Shown piece after piece: positions 37,011-50,336 of a stretch of 64,000 nt of DNA. Both the position numbers and the translations under genes were made by a program. The stretch is taken from contig OZ024744.1 in NCBI GenBank assembly GCA_964016885.1, positions 22,345,298 through 22,409,297 on the forward strand. Reading direction: 5' to 3'. Origin of the DNA: Eledone cirrhosa (lineage: Eukaryota; Mollusca; Cephalopoda; Octopoda; Eledonidae). The notes beneath the pieces were generated by a model. It was not told the origin of the DNA. It was given only the letters and a program-made list of their open reading frames with translations, and did not search any database. The stretch's first letter is position 1. Every line of letters begins with the position of its first letter.

Positions 37011-39493
37011 CGTGGTGGTCAGTTACGTTGACATAGATAACATAGAGTGATATGTTGTCGTGGTGGTCAGTTAGGTTGACATAGATAACAGAGTGATATG
37101 TTGTCGTGGTGGTCAGTTAGGTTGACATAGATAATATTGGTGGGATGTTGTCGTGGTCAGTTAGGTTGACAGATAATATTGGTGGGATGTTGTCGTGGTC
37201 AGTTAGGTTGACATAGATAACATAGAGTGAGATGTTGTCGTGGTGGTCAGTTCGGTTGACATAGATAACATAGAGTGAGATGTTGTCGTGGTGGTCAGTT
37301 AGGTTGACATAGATAACATAGAGTGAGATGTTGTCGTGGTGGTCAGTTAGGTTGACATAGATAACATAGAGTGAGATGTTGTCGTGGTCAGTTAGTTTGA
37401 CATAGATAACATAGGTGGGATGTTGTCGTGGTCAGTTAGGTTGACATAGATAACATAGGTGGGATGTTGTCGTGGTGGTCAGTTAGGTTGACATAGATTA
37501 CATAGGTGGGATGTTGACATGGTCAGTTAGGTTGACGTAGATAACATAGAGTGAGATGTTGTCGTGGTGGTCAGTTAGGTTGGCATAGATACCATAGAGT
37601 GAGATGTTGTCGTGGTGGTCAGTTAGGTTGACATAGATAACATAGGTGGGATGTTGTCATGGTCAGTTAGGTTGCCATAGATAACATAGAGTGAGATGAT
37701 GTCGTGATGGTCAGTTAGTTTGACATTGATAAAATAGAGTGAGATGTTGTCGTAGTGGTCAGTTAGGTTGACATAGATAACATAGGTGAGATGTTGTCGT
37801 GGTGGTCAGTTAGGTTGACATAGATAACATAGGTGGGATGTTGTCGTGGTGGTCAGTTAGGTTGACATAGATAATATAGGTTGGATATTGTCGTGGTAGT
37901 CAGTTATGTTGACATAGATAACATAGAGTGAGATGTTGTCGTGGTGGTCAGTTAGCTTGACATAGATAACATAGAGTGAGATGTTGTCGTGGTGGTCAGT
38001 TAGGTTGACATAGATAACATAGAGTGAGATGTTGTCGTGGTGGTCAGTTAGGTTGACATAGATAACATGGAGTGAGATGTTGTCGTGGTGGTCAGTTAGG
38101 TTGACATAGATAACATAGGGTGAGATGTTGTCGTGGTGGTCAGTTAGGTTGACATAGATAACATAGGGTGAGATGTTGTCGTGGTGGTCAGTTAGGTTGA
38201 AATAGATAACATAGGTGGGATGTTGTTATGGTCAGTTAGGTTGACATAGATAACATATGTGGGATGTTGTCCTGGTGGTCAGTTAGGTTGACATACATAA
38301 CATAGAGTGAGATGTTGTCGTGGTGGTCAGTTAGGTTGACATAGATAACATATTTGAGATGTTGTCGCGGTCGGTTAGGTTGACATAGATAACATAGAGT
38401 GAGATGTTGTCGTGGTGGTCAGTTAGGTTGACATAGATAACATAGGTGGGATGTTGTCGTGGTCAGTTAGATTGACATAGATAACATAGGTGGGATGTTG
38501 TCGTGGTCAGTTAGGTTGATATAGATAACATTGAGTGAGATGTTGTCGTCGTGGTCAGTTAGGTTGACATAGATAATATAGAGTGAGATGTTGTCGTGGT
38601 CAGTTAGGTTGACATATATAACATAGAGTGAGATGTTGTCGTGGTGGTCAGTTAGGTTGACATAGATAACATAGGTGGGATGTTGTCGTGGTGGTCAGTT
38701 AGTTTGACATAGAGAACATAGGTGAGATGTTGTCGTGGTGGTCAGTTAGGTTGACATAGATAACATAGAGTGAGATGTTGTCGTGGTGGTCAGTTAGGTT
38801 GACATAGATAACATAGAGTGAGATGTTGTCGTGGTGGTCAGTTAGGTTGACATAGATAACATGGGTGGGATGTTGTCATGGTCAGTTAGGTTGCCATAGA
38901 TAACATAGAGTGAGATGATGTCGTGATGGTCAGTTAGTTTGACATTGATAACATAGAGTGAGATGTTGTCGTGGTGGTCAGTTAGGTTGACATAGATAAC
39001 ATAGGTGAGATGTTGTCGTGGTGGTCAGTTAGGTTGACATAGATAACATAGGTGGGATGTTGTCGTGGTGGTCAGTTAGGTTGACATAGATAATATAGGT
39101 TGGATATTGTCGTGGTAGTCAGTTATGTTGACATAGATAACATAGAGTGAGATGTTGTCGTGGTGGTCAGTTAGGTTGACATAGATAACATAGAGTGAGA
39201 TGTTGTCGTGGTGGTCAGTTAGGTTGACATAGATAACATAGGTGGAATGTTGTCGTGGTGGTCAGTTAGTTTGACATAGAGAACATAGGTGAGATGTTGT
39301 CGTGGTGGTCAGTTAGGTTGACATAGATAACATAGAGTGAGATGTTGTCGTGGTGGTCAGTTAGGTTGACATAGATAACATAGAGTGAGATGTTGTCGTG
39401 GTGGTCAGTTAGGTTGACATCGATAACATAGGTGGGATGTTGTCGTGGTGGTCAGTTAGGTTGACATAGATAACATAGAGTGAGATGTTGTCG
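37010..39493 (+). repeat. 3467-bp-offset higher-order repeat, copy 1
   Basis: This repeats at 40,477-42,960 with an offset of 3467. Markers are gttacg 37,022/40,489, gttcgg 37,253/40,720, tagtttgac 37,394/40,861, gcatagatacc 37,584/41,051, catattt 38,349/41,816 and gtcatgg 38,877/42,344. Differences noted are gataaaatag near 37,731, gttgttatgg near 38,224 and acatgggtggg near 38,862. Confidence 0.92.
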
Positions 39494-39740
39494 TGGTGGT
39501 CAGTTACGTTGACATAGATAACATAGAGTGATATGTTGTCGTGGTGGTCAGTTAGGTTGACATAGATAACAGAGTGATATGTTGTCGTGGTGGTCAGTTA
39601 GGTTGACATAGATAATATTGGTGGGATGTTGTCGTGGTCAGTTAGGTTGACAGATAATATTGGTGGGATGTTGTCGTGGTCAGTTAGGTTGACATAGATA
39701 ACATAGAGTGAGATGTTGTCGTGGTGGTCAGTTCGGTTGA
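38755..39740 (+). repeat. 986-bp tandem duplication, copy 1
   Basis: This is a nested duplication of 986 bp: gtcatgg 38,877/39,863 and gttcgg 39,734/40,720. The block runs from the gtcatggtcagttaggttgcc unit through ggttggatattg, class A and acatcgat units to the gacagataatattgg and gttcgg units. It lies within the 3467-bp repeat and explains part of that unit's length. Confidence 0.9.
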
Positions 39741-40726
39741 CATAGATAACATAGAGTGAGATGTTGTCGTGGTGGTCAGTTAGGTTGACATAGATAACAT
39801 AGAGTGAGATGTTGTCGTGGTGGTCAGTTAGGTTGACATAGATAACATAGGTGGGATGTTGTCATGGTCAGTTAGGTTGCCATAGATAACATAGAGTGAG
39901 ATGATGTCGTGATGGTCAGTTAGTTTGACATTGATAACATAGAGTGAGATGTTGTCGTGGTGGTCAGTTAGGTTGACATAGATAACATAGGTGAGATGTT
40001 GTCGTGGTGGTCAGTTAGGTTGACATAGATAACATAGGTGGGATGTTGTCGTGGTGGTCAGTTAGGTTGACATAGATAATATAGGTTGGATATTGTCGTG
40101 GTAGTCAGTTATGTTGACATAGATAACATAGAGTGAGATGTTGTCGTGGTGGTCAGTTAGGTTGACATAGATAACATAGAGTGAGATGTTGTCGTGGTGG
40201 TCAGTTAGGTTGACATAGATAACATAGGTGGAATGTTGTCGTGGTGGTCAGTTAGTTTGACATAGAGAACATAGGTGAGATATTGTCGTGGTGGTCAGTT
40301 AGGTTGACATAGATAACATAGAGTGAGATGTTGTCGTGGTGGTCAGTTAGGTTGACATAGATAACATAGAGTGAGATGTTGTCGTGGTGGTCAGTTAGGT
40401 TGACATCGATAACATAGGTGGGATGTTGTCGTGGTGGTCAGTTAGGTTGACATAGATAACATAGAGTGAGATGTTGTCGTGGTGGTCAGTTACGTTGACA
40501 TAGATAACATAGAGTGATATGTTGTCGTGGTGGTCAGTTAGGTTGACATAGATAACAGAGTGATATGTTGTCGTGGTGGTCAGTTAGGTTGACATAGATA
40601 ATATTGGTGGGATGTTGTCGTGGTCAGTTAGGTTGACAGATAATATTGGTGGGATGTTGTCGTGGTCAGTTAGGTTGACATAGATAACATAGAGTGAGAT
40701 GTTGTCGTGGTGGTCAGTTCGGTTGA
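39741..40726 (+). repeat. 986-bp tandem duplication, copy 2
   Basis: This is the second copy, with one private difference noted (gagatattgtcg near 40,279). It then leads into tcagttagtttgac at 40,855, the same continuation found after gttcgg at 37,253. The 986-bp step and the 3467-bp step therefore share one breakpoint class. Confidence 0.9.
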
Positions 40727-42960
40727 CATAGATAACATAGAGTGAGATGTTGTCGTGGTGGTCAGTTAGGTTGACATAGATAACATAGAGTGAGATGTTG
40801 TCGTGGTGGTCAGTTAGGTTGACATAGATAACATAGAGTGAGATGTTGTCGTGGTCAGTTAGTTTGACATAGATAACATAGGTGGGATGTTGTCGTGGTC
40901 AGTTAGGTTGACATAGATAACATAGGTGGGATGTTGTCGTGGTGGTCAGTTAGGTTGACATAGATTACATAGGTGGGATGTTGACATGGTCAGTTAGGTT
41001 GACGTAGATAACATAGAGTGAGATGTTGTCGTGGTGGTCAGTTAGGTTGGCATAGATACCATAGAGTGAGATGTTGTCGTGGTGGTCAGTTAGGTTGACA
41101 TAGATAACATAGGTGGGATGTTGTCATGGTCAGTTAGGTTGCCATAGATAACATAGAGTGAGATGATGTCGTGATGGTCAGTTAGTTTGACATTGATAAC
41201 ATAGAGTGAGATGTTGTCGTGGTGGTCAGTTAGGTTGACATAGATAACATAGGTGAGATGTTGTCGTGGTGGTCAGTTAGGTTGACATAGATAACATAGG
41301 TGGGATGTTGTCGTGGTGGTCAGTTAGGTTGACATAGATAATATAGGTTGGATATTGTCGTGGTAGTCAGTTATGTTGACATAGATAACATAGAGTGAGA
41401 TGTTGTCGTGGTGGTCAGTTAGCTTGACATAGATAACATAGAGTGACATGTTGTCGTGGTGGTCAGTTAGGTTGACATAGATAACATAGAGTGAGATGTT
41501 GTCGTGGTGGTCAGTTAGGTTGACATAGATAACATGGAGTGAGATGTTGTCGTGGTGGTCAGTTAGGTTGACATAGATAACATAGGGTGAGATGTTGTCG
41601 TGGTGGTCAGTTAGGTTGACATAGATAACATAGGGTGAGATGTTGTCGTGGTGGTCAGTTAGGTTGAAATAGATAACATAGGTGGGATGTTGTCATGGTC
41701 AGTTAGGTTGACATAGATAACATATGTGGGATGTTGTCCTGGTGGTCAGTTAGGTTGACATACATAACATAGAGTGAGATGTTGTCGTGGTGGTCAGTTA
41801 GGTTGACATAGATAACATATTTGAGATGTTGTCGCGGTCGGTTAGGTTGACATAGATAACATAGAGTGAGATGTTGTCGTGGTGGTCAGTTAGGTTGACA
41901 TAGATAACATAGGTGGGATGTTGTCGTGGTCAGTTAGATTGACATAGATAACATAGGTGGGATGTTGTCGTGGTCAGTTAGGTTGATATAGATAACATTG
42001 AGTGAGATGTTGTCGTCGTGGTCAGTTAGGTTGACATAGATAATATAGAGTGAGATGTTGTCGTGGTCAGTTAGGTTGACATATATAACATAGAGTGAGA
42101 TGTTGTCGTGGTGGTCAGTTAGGTTGACATAGATAACATAGGTGGGATGTTGTCGTGGTGGTCAGTTAGTTTGACATAGAGAACATAGGTGAGATGTTGT
42201 CGTGGTGGTCAGTTAGGTTGACATAGATAACATAGAGTGAGATGTTGTCGTGGTGGTCAGTTAGGTTGACATAGATAACATAGAGTGAGATGTTGTCGTG
42301 GTGGTCAGTTAGGTTGACATAGATAACATAGGTGGGATGTTGTCATGGTCAGTTAGGTTGCCATAGATAACATAGAGTGAGATGATGTCGTGATGGTCAG
42401 TTAGTTTGACATTGATAACATAGAGTGAGATGTTGTCGTGGTGGTCAGTTAGGTTGACATAGATAACATAGGTGAGATGTTGTCGTGGTGGTCAGTTAGG
42501 TTGACATAGATAACATAGGTGGGATTTTGTCGTGGTGGTCAGTTAGGTTGACATAGATAATATAGGTTGGATATTGTCGTGGTAGTCAGTTATGTTGACA
42601 TAGATAACATAGAGTGAGATGTTGTCGTGGTGGTCAGTTAGGTTGACATAGATAACATAGAGTGAGATGTTGTCGTGGTGGTCAGTTAGGTTGACATAGA
42701 TAACATAGGTGGAATGTTGTCGTGGTGGTCAGTTAGTTTGACATAGAGAACATAGGTGAGATGTTGTCGTGGTGGTCAGTTAGGTTGACATAGATAACAT
42801 AGAGTGAGATGTTGTCGTGGTGGTCAGTTAGGTTGACATAGATAACATAGAGTGAGATGTTGTCGTGGTGGTCAGTTAGGTTGACATCGATAACATAGGT
42901 GGGATGTTGTCGTGGTGGTCAGTTAGGTTGACATAGATAACATAGAGTGAGATGTTGTCG
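40477..42960 (+). repeat. 3467-bp-offset higher-order repeat, copy 2
   Basis: This is the second copy of the 37,010 block. It ends near 42,960, where copy 1 has a gttacgttgac unit (39,505) and this copy has the class B unit (42,968). One private change noted is gggattttgtcg near 42,525. Confidence 0.9.
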
Positions 42961-43947
42961 TGGTGGTCTTTTAGGTTGACATTGATAACATAGGTGGAAT
43001 GTTGTCGTGGTGGTCAGTTAGGTTGATATAGATAACATAGAGTGAGATGTTGTCGTGGTGGTCAGTTACGTTGACATAGATAACATAGGTGGGATGTTGT
43101 CGTGGTGGTCAGTTAGGTTGACATAGATAACAGGTTGGATATTGTCGTGGTAGTCAGTTAGGTTGACATAGATAACGTAGAGTGAGATGTTGTCGTGGTG
43201 GTCAGTTAGCTTGACATAGATAACATAGAGTGAGATGTTGTCGTGGTGGTCAGTTAGGTTGACATAGATAACATAGAGTGAGATGTTGTCGTGGTGGTCA
43301 GTTAGGTTGACATAGATAACATGGAGTGAGATGTTGTCGTGGTGGTCAGTTAGGTTGACATAGATAACATAGGGTGAGATGTTGTCGTGGTGGTCAGTTA
43401 GGTTGACATAGATAACATAGGGTGAGATGTCGTCGTGGTGGTCAGTTAGGTTGACATAGATAACATAGGTGGTATGTTGTCATGGTCAGTTATGTTGACA
43501 TAGATAACATAGGTGGGATGTTGTCCTGGTGGTCAGTTAGGTTGACATAGATAACATAGAGTGAGATGTTGTCGTGGTGGTCAGTTAGTTTGATATACAT
43601 AACATAGAGTGATATGTTGTCGTGGTGGTCAGTTAGGTTGACATAGATAACATAGAGTGAGATGTTGTCGTGGTGGTCAGTTAGGTTGACATAGATAACA
43701 TAGAGTGAGATGTTGTCGTGGTGGTCTTTTAGGTTGACATTGATAACATAGGTGGGATGTTGTCGTGGTGGTCAGTTAGGTTGACATAGATAACATAGGT
43801 GGGATGTTGTCGTGGTGGTCAGTTACGTTGACATAGATAACATAGAGTGATATGTTGTCGTGGTGGTCAGTTAGGTTGACATAGATAACAGAGTGATATG
43901 TTGTCGTGGTGGTCAGTTAGATTGACATACATAATATTGGTGGGATG
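42961..43947 (+). repeat. Class B-led segment and first member of a 562-bp duplication
   Basis: This segment continues the central HOR (class B, ataacaggttgg, acatgg, catagggtgag, gtcctgg). From about 43,620 to 43,947 it repeats at 44,182-44,509 with offset 562: tcttttagg 43,726/44,288 and attgacatacataatatt 43,921/44,483. The unit tagtttgatatacat near 43,586 is private. At about 43,945 the gacatacataatattgg unit is joined to tcagttagattgac. That junction opens the 4178-bp repeat and does not occur at the equivalent position about 44,505. Confidence 0.85.
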
Positions 43948-46900
43948 TTGTCGTGGTCAGTTAGATTGACATAGATAACATAGGTGGGATGTTGTCGTGG
44001 TCAGTTAGGTTGACATAGATAACATTGAGTGAGATGTTGTCGTCGTGGTCAGTTAGGTTGACATAGATAACATAGGTGGGATGTTGTCGTGGTGGTCAGT
44101 TAGTTTGACATAGAGAACATAGGTGAGATGTTGTCGTGGTGGTCAGTTAGGTTGACATAGATAACATAGAGTGAGATGTTGTCGTGGTGGTCAGTTAGGT
44201 TGACATAGATAACATAGAGTGAGATGTTGTCGTGGTGGTCAGTTAGGTTGACATAGATAACATAGAGTGAGATGTTGTCGTGGTGGTCTTTTAGGTTGAC
44301 ATTGATAACATAGGTGGGATGTTGTCGTGGTGGTCAGTTAGGTTGACATAGATAACATAGGTGGGATGTTGTCGTGGTGGTCAGTTACGTTGACATAGAT
44401 AACATAGAGTGATATGTTGTCGTGGTGGTCAGTTAGGTTGACATAGATAACAGAGTGATATGTTGTCGTGGTGGTCAGTTAGATTGACATACATAATATT
44501 GGTGGGATGTTGTCGTGGTCAGTTAGGTTGACAGATAATATTGGTGGGATGTTGTCGTGGTCAGCTAGGTTGACATAGATAACATAGAGTGAGATGTTGT
44601 CGTGGTGGACAGTTCGGTTGACATAGATAACATAGAGTGAGATGTTGTCGTGGTGGTCAGTTAGGTTGACATAGATAACATAGAGTGAGATGTTGTCGTG
44701 GTGGTCAGTTAGGTTGACATAGATAACATAGAGTGAGATGTTGTCGTGGTCAGTTAGGTTGACATAGATAACATAGGTGGGATGTTGTCGTGGTCAGTTA
44801 GGTTGACATAGATAACATAGGTGGGATGTTGTCGTGGTGGTCAGTTAGGTTGACATAGATTACATAGGTGGGATGTTGACATGGTCAGTTAGGTTGACAT
44901 AGATAACATAGAGTGAGATGTTGTCGTGGTGGTCAGTTAGGTTGGCATAGATACCATAGAGTGAGATGTTGTCGTGGTGGTCAGTTAGGTTGACATAGAT
45001 AACATAGAGTGAGATGATGTCGTGGTGGTCAGTTAGGTTGACATAGATAACATAGGTGGGATGTTGTCCTGGTGGTCAGTTAGGTTGACATACATAACAT
45101 AGAGTGAGATGTTGTCGTGGTGGTCAGTTAGGTTGACATAGATAACATATTTGAGATGTTGTCGCGGTCGGTTAGGTTGACATAGATAACATAGAGTGAG
45201 ATGTTGTCGTGGTGGTCAGTTAGGTTGACATAGATAACATAGGTGGGATGTTGTCGTGGTCAGTTAGATTGACATAGATAACATAGGTGGGATGTTGTCG
45301 TGGTCAGTTAGGTTGATATAGATAACATTGAGTGAGATGTTGTCGTCGTGGTCAGTTAGGTTGACATAGATAATATAGAGTGAGATGTTGTCGTGGTCAG
45401 TTAGGTTGACATATATAACATAGAGTGAGATGTTGTCGTGGTGGTCAGTTAGGTTGACATAGATAACATAGGTGGGATGTTGTCGTGGTGGTCAGTTAGT
45501 TTGACATAGAGAACATAGGTGAGATGTTGTCGTGGTGGTCAGTTAGGTTGACATAGATAACATAGAGTGAGATGTTGTCGTGGTGGTCAGTTAGGTTGAC
45601 ATAGATAACATAGAGTGAGATGTTGTCGTGGTGGTCAGTTAGGTTGACATCGATAACATAGGTGGGATGTTGTCGTGGTGGTCAGTTAGGATGACATAGA
45701 TAACATAGGTGGGATGTTGTCGTGGTGGTCAGTTAGGTTGACATTGATAACATAGGTGGGATGTTGTCGTGGTGGTCAGTTAGGTTGACATAGATAATAT
45801 AGGTTGGATATTGTCGTGGTAGTCAGTTATGTTGACATAGATAACATAGAGTGAGATGTTGTCGTGGTGGTCAGTTAGGTTGACATAGATAACATAGAGT
45901 GAGATGTTGTCGTGGTGGTCAGTTAGGTTGACATAGATAACATAGGTGGAATGTTGTCGTGGTGGTCAGTTAGTTTGACATAGAGAACATAGGTGAGATG
46001 TTGTCGTGGTGGTCAGTTAGGTTGACATAGATAACATAGAGTGAGATGTTGTCGTGGTGGTCAGTTAGGTTGACATAGATAACATAGAGTGAGATGTTGT
46101 CGTGGTGGTCAGTTAGGTTGACATCGATAACATAGGTGGGATGTTGTCGTGGTGGTCAGTTAGGTTGACATAGATAACATAGAGTGAGATGTTGTCGTGG
46201 TGGTCTTTTAGGTTGACATTGATAACATAGGTGGAATGTTGTCGTGGTGGTCAGTTAGGTTGATATAGATAACATAGAGTGAGATGTTGTCGTGGTGGTC
46301 AGTTACGTTGACATAGATAACATAGGTGGGATGTTGTCGTGGTGGTCAGTTAGGTTGACATAGATAACAGGTTGGATATTGTCGTGGTAGTCAGTTAGGT
46401 TGACATAGATAACATAGAGTGAGATGTTGTCGTGGTGGTCAGTTAGCTTGACATAGATAACATAGAGTGAGATGTTGTCGTGGTGGTCAGTTAGGTTGAC
46501 ATAGATAACATAGAGTGAGATGTTGTCGTGGTGGTCAGTTAGGTTGACATAGATAACATGGAGTGAGATGTTGTCGTGGTGGTCAGTTAGGTTGACATAG
46601 ATAACATAGGGTGAGATGTTGTCGTGGTGGTCAGTTAGGTTGACATAGATAACATAGGGTGAGATGTCGTCGTGGTGGTCAGTTAGGTTGACATAGATAA
46701 CATAGGTGGTATGTTGTCATGGTCAGTTATGTTGACATAGATAACATAGGTGGGATGTTGTCCTGGTGGTCAGTTAGGTTGACATAGATAACATAGAGTG
46801 AGATGTTGTCGTGGTGGTCAGTTAGGTTGATATACATAACATAGAGTGAGATGTTGTCGTGGTGGTCAGTTAGGTTGACATAGATAACATAGGTGGGATC

Positions 46901-48130
46901 TTGTCGTGGTCAGTTAGATTGACATAGATAACATAGGTGGGATGTTGTCGTGGTCAGTTAGGTTGACATAGATAACATTGAGTGAGATGTTGTCGTCGTG
47001 GTCAGTTAGGTTGACATAGATAACATAGGTGGGATGTTGTCGTGGTGGTCAGTTAGTTTGACATAGAGAACATAGGTGAGATGTTGTCGTGGTGGTCAGT
47101 TAGGTTGACATAGATAACATAGAGTGAGATGTTGTCGTGGTGGTCAATTAGGTTGACATAGATAACATAGGTGGAATGTTGTCGTGGTGGTCAGTTAGTT
47201 TGACATAGAGAACATAGGTGAGATGTTGTCGTGGTGGTCAGTTAGGTTGACATAGATAACATAGAGTGAGATGTTGTCGTGGTGGTCAGTTAGGTTGACA
47301 TAGATAACATAGAGTGAGATGTTGTCGTGGTGGTCAGTTAGGTTGACATCGATAACATAGGTGGGATGTTGTCGTGGTGGTCAGTTAGGTTGACATAGAT
47401 AACATAGAGTGAGATGTTGTCGTGGTGGTCTTTTAGGTTGACATTGATAACATAGGTGGAATGTTGTCGTGGTGGTCAGTTAGGTTGATATAGATAACAT
47501 AGAGTGAGATGTTGTCGTGGTGGTCAGTTACGTTGACATAGATAACATAGGTGGGATGTTGTCGTGGTGGTCAGTTAGGTTGACATAGATAACAGGTTGG
47601 ATATTGTCGTGGTAGTCAGTTAGGTTGACATAGATAACATAGAGTGAGATGTTGTCGTGGTGGTCAGTTAGCTTGACATAGATAACATAGAGTGAGATGT
47701 TGTCGTGGTGGTCAGTTAGGTTGACATAGATAACATAGAGTGAGATGTTGTCGTGGTGGTCAGTTAGGTTGACATAGATAACATGGAGTGAGATGTTGTC
47801 GTGGTGGTCAGTTAGGTTGACATAGATAACATAGGGTGAGATGTTGTCGTGGTGGTCAGTTAGGTTGACATAGATAACATAGGGTGAGATGTCGTCGTGG
47901 TGGTCAGTTAGGTTGACATAGATAACATAGGTGGTATGTTGTCATGGTCAGTTATGTTGACATAGATAACATAGGTGGGATGTTGTCCTGGTGGTCAGTT
48001 AGGTTGACATAGATAACATAGAGTGAGATGTTGTCGTGGTGGTCAGTTAGGTTGATATACATAACATAGAGTGAGATGTTGTCGTGGTGGTCAGTTAGGT
48101 TGACATAGATAACATAGGTGGGATCTTGTC
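43948..48130 (+). repeat. 4178-bp higher-order repeat, copy 1
   Basis: This repeats from 48,126 onward with an offset of 4178: cattgag 44,023/48,201, tcttttagg 44,288/48,466, gcatagatacc 44,946/49,124, gatgatgtcg 45,013/49,191, gtcctgg 45,068/49,246 and catattt 45,146/49,324. It contains the shortened class F to D path of 200 bp and the first 1225-bp duplicate. Confidence 0.92.
45925..47149 (+). repeat. 1225-bp tandem duplication, copy 1
   Basis: This is a tandem repeat of 1225 bp: tagttt 45,971/47,196, acatcg 46,125/47,350, tcttttagg 46,205/47,430 and ggatcttg 46,900/48,125. It lies inside the 4178-bp repeat and is one reason that unit is longer than its 3467-bp relative. Confidence 0.9.
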
Positions 48131-48374
48131 GTGGTCAGTTAGATTGACATAGATAACATAGGTGGGATGTTGTCGTGGTCAGTTAGGTTGACATAGATAA
48201 CATTGAGTGAGATGTTGTCGTCGTGGTCAGTTAGGTTGACATAGATAACATAGGTGGGATGTTGTCGTGGTGGTCAGTTAGTTTGACATAGAGAACATAG
48301 GTGAGATGTTGTCGTGGTGGTCAGTTAGGTTGACATAGATAACATAGAGTGAGATGTTGTCGTGGTGGTCAGTT
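47150..48374 (+). repeat. 1225-bp tandem duplication, copy 2
   Basis: This is the second 1225-bp copy. It opens with a unit carrying the private change gtcaattagg (about 47,144), just at the joint. Apart from that I noted no clear differences from copy 1, which suggests a recent event. Confidence 0.88.
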
Positions 48375-50336
48375 AGGTTGACATAGATAACATAGAGTGA
48401 GATGTTGTCGTGGTGGTCAGTTAGGTTGACATAGATAACATAGAGTGAGATGTTGTCGTGGTGGTCTTTTAGGTTGACATTGATAACATAGGTGGGATGT
48501 TGTTGTGGTGGTCAGTTAGGTTGACATAGATAACATAGGTGGGATGTTGTCGTGGTGGTCAGTTACGTTGACATAGATAACATAGAGTGATATGTTGTCG
48601 TGGTGGTCAGTTAGGTTGACATAGATAACAGAGTGATATGTTGTCGTGGTGGTCAGTTAGGTTGACATAGATAATATTGGTGGGATGTTGTCGTGGTCAG
48701 TTAGGTTGACAGATAATATTGGTGGGATGTTGTCGTGGTCAGTTAGGTTGACATAGATAACATAGAGTGAGATGTTGTCGTGGTGGACAGTTCGGTTGAC
48801 ATAGATAACATAGAGTGAGATGTTGTCGTGGTGGTCAGTTAGGTTGACATAGATAACATAGAGTGAGATGTTGTCGTGGTGGTCAGTTAGGTTGACATAG
48901 ATAACATAGAGTGAGATGTTGTCGTGGTCAGTTAGGTTGACATAGATAACATAGGTGGGATGTTGTCGTGGTCAGTTAGGTTGACATAGATAACATAGGT
49001 GGGATGTTGTCGTGGTGGTCAGTTAGGTTGACATAGATTACATAGGTGGGATGTTGACATGGTCAGTTAGGTTGACATAGATAACATAGAGTGAGATGTT
49101 GTCGTGGTGGTCAGTTAGGTTGGCATAGATACCATAGAGTGAGATGTTGTCGTGGTGGTCAGTTAGGTTGACATAGATAACATAGAGTGAGATGATGTCG
49201 TGGTGGTCAGTTAGGTTGACATAGATAACATAGGTGGGATGTTGTCCTGGTGGTCAGTTAGGTTGACATACATAACATAGAGTGAGATGTTGTCGTGGTG
49301 GTCAGTTAGGTTGACATAGATAACATATTTGAGATGTTGTCGCGGTCGGTTAGGTTGACATAGATAACATAGAGTGAGATGTTGTCGTGGTGGTCAGTTA
49401 GGTTGACATAGATAACATAGGTGGGATGTTGTCGTGGTCAGTTAGATTGACATAGATAACATAGGTGGGATGTTGTCGTGGTCAGTTAGGTTGATATAGA
49501 TAACATTGAGTGAGATGTTGTCGTCGTGGTCAGTTAGGTTGACATAGATAATATAGAGTGAGATGTTGTCGTGGTCAGTTAGATTGACATATATAACATA
49601 GAGTGAGATGTTGTCGTGGTGGTCAGTTAGGTTGACATAGATAACATAGGTGGGATGTTGTCGTGGTGGTCAGTTAGTTTGACATAGAGAACATAGGTGA
49701 GATGTTGTCGTGGTGGTCAGTTAGGTTGACATAGATAACATAGAGTGAGATGTTGTCGTGGTGGTCAGTTAGGTTGACATAGATAACATAGAGTGAGATG
49801 TTGTCGTGGTGGTCAGTTAGGTTGACATCGATAACATAGGTGGGATGTTGTCGTGGTGGTCAGTTAGGTTGACATAGATAACATAGAGTGAGATGTTGTC
49901 GTGGTGGTCTTTTAGGTTGACATTGATAACATAGGTGGAATGTTGTCGTGGTGGTCAGTTAGGTTGATATAGATAACATAGAGTGAGATGTTGTCGTGGT
50001 GGTCAGTTACGTTGACATAGATAACATAGGTGGGATGTTGTCGTGGTGGTCAGTTAGGTTGACATAGTCAACATAGGTTGGATATTGTCGTGGTAGTCAG
50101 TTAGGTTGACATAGATAACATAGAGTGAGATGTTGTCGTGGTGGTCAGTTAGCTTGACATAGATAACATAGAGTGAGACGTTGTCGTGGTGGTCAGTTAG
50201 GTTGACATAGATAACATAGAGTGAGATGTTGTCGTGGTGGTCAGTTAGGTTGACATAGATAACATGGAGTGAGATGTTGTCGTGGTGGTCAGTTAGGTTG
50301 ACATAGATAACATAGGGTGAGATGTTGTCGTGGTGG
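48131..50336 (+). repeat. 4178-bp repeat copy 2, truncated, then 29.3/36.2-kb-type sequence
   Basis: Homology to copy 1 holds to about 49,865. After that, the sequence with class B (49,909) and gtcaacatagg (50,067) matches 36,263-36,700 and 29,313-29,750 instead of 45,690 onward. It is therefore a mosaic of two central HOR variants. It ends at catagggtgagatg followed by tggtcaattagg, where the third HOR family starts. Confidence 0.85.
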
